Shown here: positions 51,611-52,418 of the stretch, piece after piece
Layout of the letters: each line of letters begins with the position of its first letter
How positions within the stretch are numbered: the first letter of the stretch is position 1
DNA from: Methylobacterium sp. R2-1
GTDB lineage: Bacteria > Pseudomonadota > Alphaproteobacteria > Rhizobiales > Beijerinckiaceae
Length of the DNA: 52,418 nt
Direction of reading: 5' to 3'
Assembly (NCBI RefSeq): GCF_014191355.1
Contig: NZ_JACHWM010000025.1
Coordinates: forward strand, 1 to 52,418
Notes under the pieces: generated by a model
The model's database searches: none
Told to the model about the DNA's origin: nothing
Seen by the model: only the letters and a program-made list of their open reading frames with translations
Translations under genes and position numbers: made by a program

Positions 51611-52228
51611 ATGCGAGGGGCCACGACGCCTGCCATTCGATGCATTCCCAAGACCGTCTCCTTGGCCGTCCCCTTGGCCGCGGCCCTGCTCGCGGGCCTC
51701 GCCGGGTCTGCCTTCGCGCAAGAAGCCAAGGAGGCCCCGAAGGAGCCGACACCCGCCAAGACGGAGGCTGCTGGCGCGCCGCAGACCTACGAGAGCGGGA
51801 TCACCAACGGTAAGGGTGAGACCATCGGCAAGATCATGATCCGCGACGGGGCGAACTCCCTCGTGATGCGGGTGACGATCGGGGCCGGCGGCCTGCCTCC
51901 GGGCTGGCACGGAATCCATTTCCACGCCGTCGGCGATTGCTCGGATACCGAAAAGTTCGAGAAGTCGAAGGCGCACGTGAACCACGACCAGAGCAAGCAC
52001 GGCCTGCTCAACCCCGACGGTCCGGACGAGGGCGATCTGCCCAATGTCTACGTCAACGCCGACGGCTCGGTGAACGCGGAAGTCTCGAGCGAGACCCCGC
52101 TGACCGGCGAGGGGGGCCTGCGCGACGGCGACGGCTCGGCGCTGATCATCCACGCCAACGAGGACGACCACACGAGCCAGCCCATCGGCGGGGCGGGGCA
52201 GCGGATCGGCTGCGCGGTGATCAAGTAG
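51611..52228 (+). CDS. sodC: Periplasmic Cu/Zn superoxide dismutase
   Basis: A 205-residue exported superoxide dismutase. ATG 51611 is chosen because GAGAGG lies seven bases upstream; ATG 51596 is possible. A signal peptide ends near residue 37 (AGSAFAQ). Metal ligands are visible in GIHFHAVGDC, HVNHDQSKHG with the Zn-site aspartate following, and IIHANEDDH; the disulfide cysteines are in VGDC and RIGC. It converts superoxide to peroxide and oxygen outside the cytoplasm. An extra Lys/Glu/Pro-rich linker of about 20 residues follows the signal. Confidence 0.94.
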   Translation: MRGATTPAIRCIPKTVSLAVPLAAALLAGLAGSAFAQEAKEAPKEPTPAKTEAAGAPQTYESGITNGKGETIGKIMIRDGANSLVMRVTIGAGGLPPGWHGIHFHAVGDCSDTEKFEKSKAHVNHDQSKHGLLNPDGPDEGDLPNVYVNADGSVNAEVSSETPLTGEGGLRDGDGSALIIHANEDDHTSQPIGGAGQRIGCAVIK

Positions 52229-52242
52229 ATCGCGACCGTTCA

Positions 52243-52265
52243 CCCTCCCCCTTTGCGGGGGAGGG
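52243..52265. terminator. Hairpin between convergent sodC and dxs
   Basis: CCCTCCCCC at 52243-52251 pairs perfectly with GGGGGAGGG at 52257-52265 with a 5-base loop. It lies between two converging stop codons (14 and 12 bases away), so it may stop transcription from both sides despite lacking T-runs. Confidence 0.55.
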
Positions 52266-52277
52266 CTCCGTGCGCGG

Positions 52278-52418
52278 CTACCGCTTCAGGTTCACGACGC
52301 TGCCCTCGTGCTGCATCGCCTTCTCCGGCAGGGCGGCGCGGACGGCTTTGAGGATGCCCTCGGCATCGAGACCGGCCTCGGCGTACATCTTCTCCGGCTT
52401 GTCGTGATCCTGGTACAG
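52278..52418 (-). CDS. dxs: 1-deoxy-D-xylulose-5-phosphate synthase, C-terminal end (partial)
   Basis: The last 47 codons of a gene that continues past the window. Reading leftward the peptide begins YQDHDKPEKMYAEAGLDAEGI and ends in VVNLKR before a TAG. The DKPEKMYAEAGLDA stretch matches the C-terminus of DXS, the thiamine-dependent first enzyme of the MEP isoprenoid pathway. The identification rests on this short segment only. Confidence 0.65.
   Translation of the reverse strand: MYQDHDKPEKMYAEAGLDAEGILKAVRAALPEKAMQHEGSVVNLKR

Noticed and set aside
1..52418. CRISPR array
   Set aside because: No regularly spaced direct repeats were seen; the repeats present are isolated palindromes or a single tandem duplication.

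Overview
The window is high-GC DNA with short, often overlapping genes, GTG/TTG starts and an alphaproteobacterial gene set: a Cyo quinol oxidase operon, an AcrB-type efflux operon, COG3146/HipO/SRAP genes and dispersed palindromic repeats. The combination fits the Rhizobiales and most resembles Methylobacterium/Methylorubrum. This placement is inference from gene content; no marker gene was searched.

Region 1 (1-5859) is the end of an integrated phage or phage-like element, cut off by the window's left edge. It holds a RusA-type resolvase, an HNH nuclease, a Cro/C1-type regulator, several small unknown genes joined by 1-8 base overlaps, a HAD-like protein, an AlpA/excisionase-like protein and a tyrosine integrase. 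Region 2 (5860-9015) has a methyl-accepting chemotaxis protein with a clear terminator and an orphan HNH-like gene between AT-rich spacers. Region 3 (9016-15523) has two glycosyltransferases, two LuxR-type regulators with degenerate receiver domains, an unusually long AT-rich spacer, and a complete cytosolic NarX/DegS-like histidine kinase plus NarL-like regulator pair.

Region 4 (15713-21954) is a TetR gene divergent from a three-gene efflux operon with two different periplasmic adaptors and one RND pump, the TriABC-like layout. Region 5 (22257-28733) is an MFS transporter followed by cyoABCD and a SURF1 gene. Region 6 (28946-34017) has a small unknown gene, a VTT (DedA/TVP38-like) membrane protein next to a phospholipase D, and on the other strand a periplasmic asparaginase and an endonuclease/exonuclease/phosphatase-family hydrolase. 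Region 7 (34032-37193) encodes MurQ, a NagB-II/AgaS-type SIS protein and NagA, which together would take MurNAc-6-phosphate to fructose-6-phosphate. A four-hairpin repeat is inserted before nagA.

Region 8 (37379-46250) holds a GH15 glucosidase, a small unknown gene, a PilZ protein, a HIT protein, a CDF metal transporter, Ada, an M20 amidohydrolase coupled to a COG3146 acyltransferase-like protein, and an SRAP protein. Region 9 (46264-52418) has a divergent AlgX-like/GT61 pair, a small secreted protein, the rRNA methyltransferases RlmD and TlyA, a Cu/Zn superoxide dismutase and the 3' end of dxs. No tRNA, rRNA, CRISPR array or insertion sequence was recognised. The most unusual features are the nagA-leader hairpin array, the degenerate regulators beside the long AT-rich spacer, and the phage-end cargo genes.
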